From a virus: a DNA stretch of 36,039 nt. Under the pieces are notes generated by a model. That model was not told where the DNA came from. It saw nothing but the letters and a program-made list of their open reading frames with translations, and searched no databases. The stretch is from IMG/VR virus record IMGVR_UViG_3300015168_000001, positions 1 to 36,039 of that record; one strand, written 5' to 3'. Shown here one piece after another: positions 15,206 through 23,744 of this stretch (position 1 is the first letter of the stretch; each line of letters opens with the position of its first letter). The position numbers and the translations under genes were made by a program.

Positions 15206-16578
15206 TGCAGATACCTCTACTCTACGGCGTCGGCGCAACCGAAGCAGCTGAGTTTATCCAGACCGTCCCGCTCAACCTCGAGCCAATCATTCTCGACAAC
15301 AAGATTTCCAAGGGCCAGCTGCGCCAAGCGTGGGGCACGGTCCCGTTCGCGGTTGGCCCCGGGGTCGACCGCGGCGGCATCAACTGGAACGGCGCGTGCT
15401 ACCGCGTCATGGGCACCAGTCTCGTGCGAGTAAACGCCGATGCGACGATTGATACGTTGGGCGACGTGGGCGGGGTCGATCCGTGCACCTTCACCTATGG
15501 CTTCGACAGACTGGCGATCCGCAGCGACACCAATCTTTATTATTGGGACGGAACGGCTTTAACGCAGGTCACTGACGAGGACCTGGGCACGGTTATCGAC
15601 CTCATCTGGATCGACGGCTTCTTTATGACGACTGATGGGACCTACGTTGTCGTCACCGAACTGTCTGACCCAACATCAGTCAAGCCGCTCAAATACGGCT
15701 CGGCCGAGGAAGACCCTGACGCCGTTACCGGACTGATTAAGTTCTCCGACGAAGCCTACGTCCTTGGCCAATACACGATTCAGGTGTTCCAGAATGTCGG
15801 CGGCAATGGCTTCCCGTTCGCTCCGGTGCGGGGCGGGACGATCCCCTACGGCTGCGTCGGGCCGCTCGCCAAGACCTTGTTCGGCGGAAGCTTCGCCTTT
15901 GTCGGATCGGCCAAGAACGAAGCCCTCGGCGTATTCATGGCGGGGCAAGGGGTTGCGACCAAGATCAGCAACCGCGAAATGGACGATGCGCTCGCCGCCG
16001 CGGAAGATACAGTCACCATCGTACTCGACAACCGCGTGTCGAAGGACGAGGCGCGGCTTTTCGTGCACTTGCCCACTGAAACATGGGTCTTCATGCTCCA
16101 TGCTTCCCACAAGGTCGGCGAGCCGGTTTGGTATCGGCTGCAATCGGGCGCGGGCAATCCGTACCGGCTCCGGCATCCGGTCAATGTCTACGGCCAGACG
16201 ATGGTCGGCGATACCCAGACATCCGGGCTCGGGACGCTCAGCGATACGGTCTCCAGCCAATTCGGCGAGGCAGCGCAATGGCAGTTCGATGCCGGGCTGC
16301 TCTACAACGACGCCAAGGGGGTGATTGTGCACTCGGTTGAACTCGTCGGGCTTCCCGGACGCGGCAACGGGACGATCTTCCTTTCCATGACGCAGGACGG
16401 AGAAACCTATAGTCCGGAGCGCGCACTCAGTTACACGCTAGGCGACCGCAACAAGCGCTTGCAGTGGCGTCCCCACACACGGTTCGCTCAACGTATGGGG
16501 CTCAGGTTCCGCGGCTACGATACGGCCGTCAACGGCTTCGCGGCGATTGAGCTGACCGCCGCCCCGTTGACGGTATGA
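15205..16578 (+). CDS. P22 gp10-like packaged DNA stabilisation protein
   Basis: The 457-residue protein begins MQIPLLYGVGATEAAEFIQT and has the repeated beta-strand pattern (YYWDGTALTQVTD, VFMLHASHKVGEPVWYRL) of the gp10 family. In P22 a hexamer of gp10 binds below gp4 and closes the portal channel, holding the DNA in. The ATG overlaps the preceding stop (TGATG) and its own stop overlaps the next start (ATGA), so the neck proteins are co-translated. Confidence 0.87.
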   Translation: MQIPLLYGVGATEAAEFIQTVPLNLEPIILDNKISKGQLRQAWGTVPFAVGPGVDRGGINWNGACYRVMGTSLVRVNADATIDTLGDVGGVDPCTFTYGFDRLAIRSDTNLYYWDGTALTQVTDEDLGTVIDLIWIDGFFMTTDGTYVVVTELSDPTSVKPLKYGSAEEDPDAVTGLIKFSDEAYVLGQYTIQVFQNVGGNGFPFAPVRGGTIPYGCVGPLAKTLFGGSFAFVGSAKNEALGVFMAGQGVATKISNREMDDALAAAEDTVTIVLDNRVSKDEARLFVHLPTETWVFMLHASHKVGEPVWYRLQSGAGNPYRLRHPVNVYGQTMVGDTQTSGLGTLSDTVSSQFGEAAQWQFDAGLLYNDAKGVIVHSVELVGLPGRGNGTIFLSMTQDGETYSPERALSYTLGDRNKRLQWRPHTRFAQRMGLRFRGYDTAVNGFAAIELTAAPLTV

Positions 16579-17039
16579 GCCAGATCCCGCGCGATCTGCT
16601 GGCCCGGGCCTTCCCCAATATGCCGCGGCTCTGGGCGGCGTTCGAGGATCAAGCCGACAAGGTGTATGTCGAGCATGACGCGCGCATTTCAGACACCGAG
16701 ACCAAACTGGGTGAAGTCGACGGCGCGGTCGCGGCAGTAACGAGCGGCCGCGTGCAGCCGGCCAACCCGCTTTTGGACGCAATTTCGGCCCTGCCGGACA
16801 CGCCAGGCGCGATCGAGCAAGTGGCGACCGGAGTTATCGGGGTCCGGCCAATCGACGCTGCCGACACCCATAGCCTCCTCAGCCGCGCCATCGCCGATAC
16901 CCGTTATGCTTTGGGGCGAGTTACGCCTGCAACCAGCACCAGCCCCGGTGCGCCCGGGCAGTATTCGTGGGACGCCAATCATTTATATATTTGCGTCGCC
17001 TCGAACACCTGGATGCGCGTTACGGTCGCCACTTTCTAG
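16575..17039 (+). CDS. Hypothetical tail/neck protein
   Basis: A 154-residue protein with a helical N-terminal half (LARAFPNMPRLWAAFEDQADKVYVEH) and a small C-terminal beta module (SPGAPGQYSWDANHLYICVASNTWMRV). That module is common at the ends of phage tail proteins. Its place right after gp10 is where P22 has gp26, the tail needle, but I see no long coiled coil, so homology to gp26 is not supported. It is the last gene before promoter element E. Confidence 0.65.
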   Translation: MSQIPRDLLARAFPNMPRLWAAFEDQADKVYVEHDARISDTETKLGEVDGAVAAVTSGRVQPANPLLDAISALPDTPGAIEQVATGVIGVRPIDAADTHSLLSRAIADTRYALGRVTPATSTSPGAPGQYSWDANHLYICVASNTWMRVTVATF

Positions 17040-17041
17040 GC

Positions 17042-17082
17042 GCAAAGGTTCAAAAGCAGCATCACCGTCAGGGCGGTAAGGT
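17042..17082 (+). promoter_or_regulatory. Late-promoter-like element, copy E
   Basis: GCAAAGGTTCAAAAGC at 17042-17057, 19 bases, then TAAGGT at 17077-17082. The spacer has an ACCG/CGGT hairpin. Downstream, CGCGCA (17087-17092) and TGCGCG (17103-17108) can pair just before the ribosome site of the ejection-protein gene. Confidence 0.68.
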
Positions 17083-17119
17083 TCCTCGCGCAACGCCGTA
17101 GCTGCGCGGGAGATACCTC

Positions 17120-17767
17120 TTGGGCCTCTTTTCGTTCATTGGTGGCCTACTCGGCGGACAGTCCCAAAAATCCGCCATTCGCCACGCCTCCGACCAGCAA
17201 ATTGCTATGGAGAAGGAGGCGCTTGCTCAGCAGCAGCAGCAGTTCGGCGTCACGCAGCAGAACCTGTCGCCGTGGATCACCACAGGCACCGGAGCGCTCG
17301 GTGCCGAAAGCAATTTGCTCGGCCTCGGAGGAAACGATGCGCAGCAGGCCGCGATTAACGCCTTAATGCAAAGTCCAGGCTACCAAAGCCTCTACCGAAA
17401 CGGGCTCGAGGCCAACCTTCAGAACGCCAGCGCGACGGGCGGGATTCGCGGCGGCAATGAGGTGCGAAGTCTGGCCGACTTTGGCGCGGATACGCTCGCC
17501 CAAACTATCCAGCAGCAGCTCGCCAATTTGGGCGGCATTTCAAACCAGGGCCTCGGCGCTGCGACTGGGCTGGGTGGCCTTAGTCAGGCCAATTCCAACG
17601 CGCAGACGGGCCTGTATGGCGCGATGGGCGCATCCAGGGCTGGTGCGACCTCGCAGATCGGCGGGATTAATGCTGGTATGTGGAACAGCGCCGGCGGCTT
17701 CCTCGATAGCCTGGCCAGCATGATCCCCGGCTTGGGCGGCGCGTCCAGCATCTTTAAGGGCATCTAA
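17120..17767 (+). CDS. Ejection/internal virion protein (short)
   Basis: A 215-residue, Gly/Ala/Gln/Asn-rich protein starting MGLFSFIGGLLGGQSQKSA, with a hydrophobic, glycine-rich N-terminus and C-terminus (MIPGLGGASSIFKGI) and a Gln-rich helix between. This is the pattern of the smallest of the three podoviral DNA-transfer proteins, which leave the virion first and enter the cell envelope. The start is TTG 17120 with GGGAGA ahead. The next gene follows its stop directly. Confidence 0.75.
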   Translation: MGLFSFIGGLLGGQSQKSAIRHASDQQIAMEKEALAQQQQQFGVTQQNLSPWITTGTGALGAESNLLGLGGNDAQQAAINALMQSPGYQSLYRNGLEANLQNASATGGIRGGNEVRSLADFGADTLAQTIQQQLANLGGISNQGLGAATGLGGLSQANSNAQTGLYGAMGASRAGATSQIGGINAGMWNSAGGFLDSLASMIPGLGGASSIFKGI

Positions 17768-19990
17768 GTGTCCGAGTACGATCCGGTCGATTATGCTTCA
17801 CTGGTGGCGGCGGGCAAGGCGCTGGTCCCAGATTATGTGACGCAGCAACTCCAGCGCCAGATGGGGCAGGCGCAGGTTCAACAGGCGCAGCTCGAAAACG
17901 TGAAGGCCGCGGCGGATGCCAGCGAGGACCTCTCGTTCCACCACGATTTAACGCAAACCATGCTTCACCCGAGCGCGGATAACGTCTCGGCGCTGATCAT
18001 GCGCCATCCCAAATATGCCGAGCAGATCAAAACCGGCTGGGATGTGCAGGACAAGACGACCAAGGATGCCGACTTTCACCAGCAGGCCCAAATCTACTCG
18101 GCCGCGGCCGGCGGATATTATGACCAGGCAGCGGCGTCGCTACAGACGCGGCTCGATGCCGAGAAGGCCGGTGGCCTGCCCGTCGATCCTGCCGATGAAG
18201 CGATCCTGACCGCGCTAAAGTCCAAAGACCCAGTGCAGCAAAAGGCCGTTGTCGGCACGCTCGCGTTCCACATGGCCGCCGCAAACCCGGACAAGATGGA
18301 CTCGATCCTGGGCGCGCTCGATAAAGACAAGGGCTTCACGCTTGGCCAAGGCGAGACGCGCTATGACGAAAATGGCAAGCCCATCGCGTCGGTTGCCGCA
18401 AAACCGGATTATCTCGTCATCCCGCAAGGCGGCAAGGCAGTTCCGCTCAATGCGGCCGCAGCGGGCATTCCTACGGAAGGAGGTGATCCGGCATCTACTG
18501 GCGCTCCTCCTGCGACTGGTGGCGGCAAACTCGACCCGATCGCCTTCTTCCACCAGTTCGTAGCCCCCCATGAAGGCGGATATGCCGCGCATGACGCGAA
18601 TGGGGCGCCAGTCAATCACGGCATCAACCAATCGGCCAATCCCGGCGTGGACGTCGCCAATCTTTCGACCGACGACGCAGCCAAGATTTTCGCCGATAAG
18701 TATTTCAAGGCCAGCGGCGCGGCTGATCTGCCGCCCGCACTCGCTGCGGTTCACGCCGATACCTCATTCATCAATCCCAAGCGTGCGCAGCAGTTTCTTG
18801 CCTCTTCGGGAGGCGACCCGGCGAAGTATATGCAGCTGCGCCAAGCGTGGATGGGGAGCCTCGTCGCCAGCGATCCTGCTAAATATGGCAAATATGCGAA
18901 GGCATGGGGCAACCGTAATCGCGATTTAAGCGCTTATGCGGCGCAAGTGGGCGGTGACGCCCCGCAAGTCGCTGGCGGCCCTACAGCGCACCCCGGCGAC
19001 GCTCCAGGCACGATATACGGCAGTCCCGTCCCACAGGCCCGCACGCTCACCGCAGCCGAAGCCGAAGCGAAGGGGTTGGATTCGGCCAAGGTCTACGAAC
19101 AGAAGCCGGACGGCTCTATGAGCGCGGTGGGCGATGCGACTGCCGACGAATCCCTGCCCGGCAACACGAACCTAACGGGTCCGGCGTATTTCAACTCGCT
19201 GCCCAAAGGGCTCCAGCCGATCATCCGGACCATCGTGGACGGTCGTTTCCCGATTAGCGCCAAGATGACCTCGCCCAACGTCATCAAGTATTTCAAGATC
19301 GCCGCAGTGGTGGACCCGTCGATCGACGCGAGCACTTATCAACGGCGCGTTGCGACACAGCGCGACTTTTCTTCTGGCGGCAAGAGCGGGCAGGCACTTA
19401 CCAGCGCGCGCACGGTTATCAACCATCTGTATAATATCGCCTACGCGTCAGAGAAAATTGGCGGAGTGGGCTTTACGCCCGCCAATGAACTCAGCAATTG
19501 GTGGAAGCGTAAGCAAAGCGACCCCGAGCTGCAGCACTATTTGGGAACATTGACGCCACTTTCGATGGAGTTGCCCAAGTTCCTCGGCGGTAAGGCTCCA
19601 ACAATCCATGACATTGCCCAAACCCGAGAAGATTTTTCACCGGACAAGGGGCCTGGCGCTCGGCGCGCACAGATCGGAACGACGCTCGATCTGATGAACG
19701 GCCGTTTTGACCCAATCGTTCAGGCCTATGCGCAGGGCATGAACAAGAACTCGGACATCACAGAACTTCTCTCGCAGGCCCCGAACGGCTCGGTAGCCGC
19801 TGCCAAGCTTCGCGCGCTGCAAAACTATGCTGCTGGCGGTCATTTGGATGATGTGAAAGGTGGAAGCGCGAAGGCCGCCGCTCCGCCCAAGCTGCCCGCT
19901 GGCGCGCATCCAGTCGGGACCTACCAGGGCAAGACTGTCTATCAGTGGCGCGATACCAATGGGCAGCCCCATCGGGCCGTCGCGCAGTGA
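17768..19990 (+). CDS. Internal virion protein with GH108-type peptidoglycan hydrolase domain
   Basis: A 740-residue ejection protein. Residues ~257-388 resemble the ZliS/glycosyl hydrolase 108 fold: HEGGY at 268-272 with the presumed catalytic Glu269, Asp276, then VNHGINQSANP and a helical second half. The flanks are long helical regions with no clear motif. During infection this protein would be injected and open the peptidoglycan locally so DNA can cross. GTG 17768 directly follows the preceding stop. The stop overlaps the next gene's GTG (GTGA). Confidence 0.8.
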   Translation: MSEYDPVDYASLVAAGKALVPDYVTQQLQRQMGQAQVQQAQLENVKAAADASEDLSFHHDLTQTMLHPSADNVSALIMRHPKYAEQIKTGWDVQDKTTKDADFHQQAQIYSAAAGGYYDQAAASLQTRLDAEKAGGLPVDPADEAILTALKSKDPVQQKAVVGTLAFHMAAANPDKMDSILGALDKDKGFTLGQGETRYDENGKPIASVAAKPDYLVIPQGGKAVPLNAAAAGIPTEGGDPASTGAPPATGGGKLDPIAFFHQFVAPHEGGYAAHDANGAPVNHGINQSANPGVDVANLSTDDAAKIFADKYFKASGAADLPPALAAVHADTSFINPKRAQQFLASSGGDPAKYMQLRQAWMGSLVASDPAKYGKYAKAWGNRNRDLSAYAAQVGGDAPQVAGGPTAHPGDAPGTIYGSPVPQARTLTAAEAEAKGLDSAKVYEQKPDGSMSAVGDATADESLPGNTNLTGPAYFNSLPKGLQPIIRTIVDGRFPISAKMTSPNVIKYFKIAAVVDPSIDASTYQRRVATQRDFSSGGKSGQALTSARTVINHLYNIAYASEKIGGVGFTPANELSNWWKRKQSDPELQHYLGTLTPLSMELPKFLGGKAPTIHDIAQTREDFSPDKGPGARRAQIGTTLDLMNGRFDPIVQAYAQGMNKNSDITELLSQAPNGSVAAAKLRALQNYAAGGHLDDVKGGSAKAAAPPKLPAGAHPVGTYQGKTVYQWRDTNGQPHRAVAQ

Positions 19991-22221
19991 GCGACACGGG
20001 CCTCCAGGAAATTCCGCTCGACGCGCCGCTTGACCATGAACAGCCAGGTGGAGCGGCTCATGCCGATGCTGCGCCGCCTGCTGTCCATGTCCCGGAACTA
20101 ACAACCGAGCAGAAGCAAGCGATCCTGAATTACATTCCCAAAGCGAAAGACGGTGCCGATCTTGACTCGTACGTCAGCCAGCTAACAAACAAGGGGTTAG
20201 GTATACCCAAAGCGCAGGACGTAATTGACGCGTACCACCGCGGCGCCCGCCAGTTTTCCTTGCACCAGATCGCCGCCCCAGTCCCCGCGCAACCGCAAGC
20301 CGCTCCTGCCGAACACCCCCCCGAAGGCATGGCCGAGATTCCCGCCGACGCGAAGGTCGATTATGGCACGGCGTCGGGACTGTCCCCGGACGAGATCAAG
20401 GCGCGGGTCGAGAAGCTGCCGCCGTTGATGCGGCCGGGCCTGAGCGACCTTGGTGTGTCGAGCATGGTCGCGGGGCTGGACAATGAAGGCGCCGCTGTAG
20501 CGCAAGCTGTCGGCGCAATGCTGCTCCATCCGGAGGAAAGTATCCGCACGCACGGCCAGAATATTGCTGACGCCTACCATGTAGGTCGGACCAACGCGCT
20601 GATGATGGACGATTATGTCAGGTTGCAGCATCCGGACCTCGCGCCAGTAGCCGAGATCGGCGGCGCCTTGGCCAATCCGCTTGGGGGGGAAGCGAAGGGC
20701 GTAGTTGGGTTGGCGAAACTCGGACTGGGATATGGCGTGGTTTCCGGCTTCGAGCAGGGCAATGGAACGGTCCAGGATCGCCTCAAGGACGCCGCAGAGT
20801 CCGGGGTGATCGGAATGGTTGCCGCACCTGCAGTGGGCGCCGTCGTGAAGGCTCCTGGCGCCGTCAAGCGCCTGTTCGAAGCGCGCCCTTTGAACGAGGT
20901 AGGCGCCGCCGCGGAGCGCCAAGGTCTCGATCTCTTGCCGGCTGACGTTGGCGGCCCCGTTACGCGCGGTCTCACCGCCGCCACCGTGCAGACGCCGCTG
21001 GGTGCCCCGAGCATCATCCACGGTGCGCAGCGCTTGAATGATCAGGCGGCCGGCGTAGTCGACCGCGTGGCCAATGATATGGGGGCGCCCCTCGATGCCG
21101 AAGGGGCCGGCCAGGCTGCGGTCGAGGGCGCGAACAAATACATCAAACTCAGTTCAAAGTTGGGCGGGCGGATGTACGACGCCGCTGCCGCCAAGGCAGG
21201 GGATACCTCGGTCGACCCAGTCGGGGCTCGCGCGGTGCTAGACGATCAGATTGCACGTCTTGAAGCGGTTCCCGGCGGCGGCGCTGGTCTAGCCGAAGCC
21301 AAGGCGTTGCGCGCGAGTTTAGAGGGCAAGTTTTCCGTTCAGGGGGTGCGTGACATGCGCACCGAAATGTTCGTCGCTCCGGAGCTTCGCGGGGGTCCTG
21401 TCGAGGCTCGCCAGAAGGGAGTAGTCACCGCGGCTGCGCAGGACGTGGTCAATAGCTTGCGCGCGGCCGGCAAGGGCGACGCGGCCGACGCGTTTCAAGC
21501 AGCGGACAAGAACTGGCAGCAGCGGCTCCAGACGATCGACGGGATTATTCAGCCCATTATAGGTCGCAAAGGCGAGAAGTCGGGCGAGCAGGTCATCCTG
21601 GCGCTCAACGCGGCATCAAAATCAAATAATGCGAGGCTGGCCGGCTTCGTCCGCAACTTGCCAGACGAAGAGCAGGGCGTCGTCCGGGCAAGCCTGCTTT
21701 CCCCGCTGGGCAAGGACAAGGACGGCAATTTCGCGCTGAGCCGCTTCGCCACCGATTGGAAAGCGATCGGCGACACGGCCAAAAGCGCGCTGTTCGCGCC
21801 CGAAGCGCGCGCGGCACTGAACGACTTGGCCACTGTCGGCGACGGTGCGAAGGCGGCGCAGAAATACTCAAATCACTCGAATACCGCGCGGGGCGTCATC
21901 GCCGAGCGGACATTCGGCAGCGTGGCCACGGGCGCGACCGTCGGACTCGGGCTGGCCACTCTTGGTAAGGCTCTGGCTGTGCAGGGAGGGGCGGGCTTGT
22001 TGCTTAGCTCCCCGCGCTTTGCGCGCTGGCTTGCTCGTGCGCCGGCGACGAAGGTTCCAATTCCCCAATATGTCGCGCGGCTTTCGAAGATTGCCGCTGC
22101 CGAACCAGCGGTCGCCAACGTCGTTCACCAATTCCAAGCCCGCCTTAGCGAGGCGATGACGTCAACTCCACTGGCCGCTCAGCAGGAAAATGATGTTGGG
22201 GAGCCAGTACCACAGGAATAA
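19987..22221 (+). CDS. Large ejection/DNA-transfer protein
   Basis: A 744-residue protein: an acidic Pro/Ala-rich N-terminus, then long helical segments with several Gly/Ala/Val-rich hydrophobic stretches (around 210-290, and ATVGLGLATLGKALAVQGGAGLLLSS near the C-terminus) able to enter membranes. Its place as the last of three consecutive internal proteins matches P22 gp16, although I see no diagnostic motif. GTG 19987 overlaps the upstream stop and is preferred to ATG 19945, which lies inside the upstream gene. Confidence 0.72.
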   Translation: MSDTGLQEIPLDAPLDHEQPGGAAHADAAPPAVHVPELTTEQKQAILNYIPKAKDGADLDSYVSQLTNKGLGIPKAQDVIDAYHRGARQFSLHQIAAPVPAQPQAAPAEHPPEGMAEIPADAKVDYGTASGLSPDEIKARVEKLPPLMRPGLSDLGVSSMVAGLDNEGAAVAQAVGAMLLHPEESIRTHGQNIADAYHVGRTNALMMDDYVRLQHPDLAPVAEIGGALANPLGGEAKGVVGLAKLGLGYGVVSGFEQGNGTVQDRLKDAAESGVIGMVAAPAVGAVVKAPGAVKRLFEARPLNEVGAAAERQGLDLLPADVGGPVTRGLTAATVQTPLGAPSIIHGAQRLNDQAAGVVDRVANDMGAPLDAEGAGQAAVEGANKYIKLSSKLGGRMYDAAAAKAGDTSVDPVGARAVLDDQIARLEAVPGGGAGLAEAKALRASLEGKFSVQGVRDMRTEMFVAPELRGGPVEARQKGVVTAAAQDVVNSLRAAGKGDAADAFQAADKNWQQRLQTIDGIIQPIIGRKGEKSGEQVILALNAASKSNNARLAGFVRNLPDEEQGVVRASLLSPLGKDKDGNFALSRFATDWKAIGDTAKSALFAPEARAALNDLATVGDGAKAAQKYSNHSNTARGVIAERTFGSVATGATVGLGLATLGKALAVQGGAGLLLSSPRFARWLARAPATKVPIPQYVARLSKIAAAEPAVANVVHQFQARLSEAMTSTPLAAQQENDVGEPVPQE

Positions 22222-22238
22222 GAACTGAAGGACGCGCT

Positions 22239-22595
22239 TCACTTCGCGCAAAGGCTCTTTGCTTGCTCGGCTAGATCAAACCGCCCCTTTGACAGAGCCA
22301 AACTGATAGCCTGCGGGCATTGCCCAGCGATGATCATCTTGCCGAGCTTGGACAAAAGCTGGCGCTCTTGGAAATTGCGGATTTGCTGGCCGAACTCGGC
22401 TCCATCGGCAGCCCCTTGCTGGCGGGCCTGTTCCGGCGTCGGGGTATTAACATATTGGCTAAAATCAGCGCCTAAGTCTCTCTGCGACGGCGGCGTGATC
22501 TGATTGCACTGAACAACGGTCCCGACTGGGAAGCACGTCACCTGTGCTTGGACAGGGGTAGCTAGTAGAGCAACGCAAGCGAATACACGTTTCAT
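22239..22595 (-). CDS. Secreted small protein, reverse-strand accessory gene
   Basis: A 118-residue protein with a good Sec signal peptide (MKRVFACVALLATPVQA, cleavage likely after VQA). A Cys/Gln-rich mature part with cysteines near CFPVGTVVQC and two near the C-terminus could form disulphides in the periplasm. It is the only minus-strand gene within the virion block, lying between the ejection genes and the tailspike promoter. This is a common place for a moron gene expressed from a prophage. I do not recognise its family or target; superinfection exclusion or host-fitness roles are speculation. Confidence 0.7.
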   Translation of the reverse strand: MKRVFACVALLATPVQAQVTCFPVGTVVQCNQITPPSQRDLGADFSQYVNTPTPEQARQQGAADGAEFGQQIRNFQERQLLSKLGKMIIAGQCPQAISLALSKGRFDLAEQAKSLCAK

Positions 22596-22616
22596 GCCTG
22601 ACCTTTAGCACCCCGC

Positions 22617-22657
22617 GCAAAGGTTCAAAAGCCCAAATCTCCCCGCTTCCGTAAGGT
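22617..22657 (+). promoter_or_regulatory. Late-promoter-like element, copy F
   Basis: GCAAAGGTTCAAAAGC at 22617-22632, 19 bases, then TAAGGT at 22652-22657 followed by CGCGCC, the same six bases as after the box of copy B. It precedes the tailspike-region genes by 20 bases and lies just upstream of, and divergent from, the reverse-strand secreted-protein gene. Confidence 0.68.
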
Positions 22658-22677
22658 CGCGCCGGAAGGGCGAGCCT

Positions 22678-23277
22678 GTGCAGAAACTGACCAATCCCGT
22701 TCCGTTTTTCCTCGATGCGCGCGGCGACCTCCTCGACGGGGGTAGCATTTACGTCGGTGCGGCCAATCAGGACCCCGAGCTTCATCCCCTCACCGTCTAC
22801 TGGAACGCGGCTCTGACCACGCCCGCCGCGCAGCCCTTACGAACGCTCGGAGGAATCATCGTTAACGGAGCGGTGGCCGGCTACGTCTATTTTGCGGACG
22901 GCGACTATTCCTTCCGCGTCAGAGATGCAGACGGCGTCCAGGTCACGAATATCACCTCGGCCGCGGCGCTCGCCGGCGTAGCGACAACCTATCAGCCTCT
23001 GAGCGCCAATCTTACGACGCTCGCCGGGACCACGACGACCGCCTATGGGCGCGGACTGCTCAATCTCGCCAACCAGGCTGCATTAAAGGCGGCGGTAGGC
23101 ATCCCGGCCGCACTCCCGCTTTCTGGTGGCACTGTCACTGGCAACATCATCCGCAGCGGCAAGGGAGTGCACGCATATTTTGCCGATCCGGCAATGACCG
23201 GCGGCCGCATTTTCATAACCGCCGTGGGGGCTGCTGACCCGACGTCCCTGCCGGGCGATATTTGGCTGACTTACTAA
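22678..23277 (+). CDS. Tail protein with tailspike head-binding-type N-terminus
   Basis: A 199-residue protein whose first ~85 residues (NPVPFFLDARGDLLDGGSIYVG, then the DPE and PLTVYW segments) match the virion-attachment domain used by many podoviral tailspikes and fibres. The middle carries a small fibre module (YQPLSANLTTLAGTTTT). The C-terminus is a short beta domain. Being short, it may be an adaptor to which the real tailspike is attached. GTG 22678 has GGAAGGGCGAG ahead. It ends overlapping the next start (TAATG). Confidence 0.72.
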   Translation: MQKLTNPVPFFLDARGDLLDGGSIYVGAANQDPELHPLTVYWNAALTTPAAQPLRTLGGIIVNGAVAGYVYFADGDYSFRVRDADGVQVTNITSAAALAGVATTYQPLSANLTTLAGTTTTAYGRGLLNLANQAALKAAVGIPAALPLSGGTVTGNIIRSGKGVHAYFADPAMTGGRIFITAVGAADPTSLPGDIWLTY

Positions 23278-23744
23278 TGAGCGCCGTCCGGACCGCATCT
23301 CAACACTCGCTCAAGGGAATTGCCTTCCGCGACGCTGGCAACGTGCTCCGTACTGCAACGGCCGGGAAAGCGCGGGACGCGAGCAACGTGCTCCGTCCGG
23401 TCTTCGGTGTTTTGGCAGTCGGCCTGTCTGCAACGAGCGTCTTTGGAAACGTCAACAGCGGCGGCGCGATCGACATTACCACGCCGAGCGTAACAGCCAC
23501 GCCGACGGGCGGCAGTGCTCCCTATACGGCGGCTTGGACGCAGACGGGCGGCGATACTTTCACCATCACCAATCCCTCGGCGTTAACCACCAGCTTTGTG
23601 GGGGTTGCCGTTGCTCCATCAACGGCCTCGACTGGCACTTTCGTCTGCACGATCACTGACGCATCCGGTCAGTCGATTGCCTCAGCTGTTGTAACCGCCA
23701 AAGCGCGCAATATCGGCACATCCGGCGGCGGTGTGCTTCCGTGA
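23277..23744 (+). CDS. Ig-like-domain tail protein
   Basis: A 155-residue protein. The N-terminal part has a duplicated short unit (RDAGNVLRTA, then RDASNVLRPV). The rest reads as an immunoglobulin-like beta sandwich (VTATPTGGSAPYTAAWTQTGG, FTITNPSALTTSF, GTFVCTITDASGQ) of the kind that binds weakly to cell-surface sugars. ATG 23277 overlaps the previous stop. The next gene's GTG overlaps this stop (GTGA). It belongs to the adsorption apparatus; the precise role is unknown. Confidence 0.7.
   Translation: MSAVRTASQHSLKGIAFRDAGNVLRTATAGKARDASNVLRPVFGVLAVGLSATSVFGNVNSGGAIDITTPSVTATPTGGSAPYTAAWTQTGGDTFTITNPSALTTSFVGVAVAPSTASTGTFVCTITDASGQSIASAVVTAKARNIGTSGGGVLP

Noticed and set aside
22222-22238. 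Bidirectional terminator between the ejection gene and the reverse-strand gene
   Set aside because: The GC-rich CGCG pairs there do not form a stable stem and no T-run follows.
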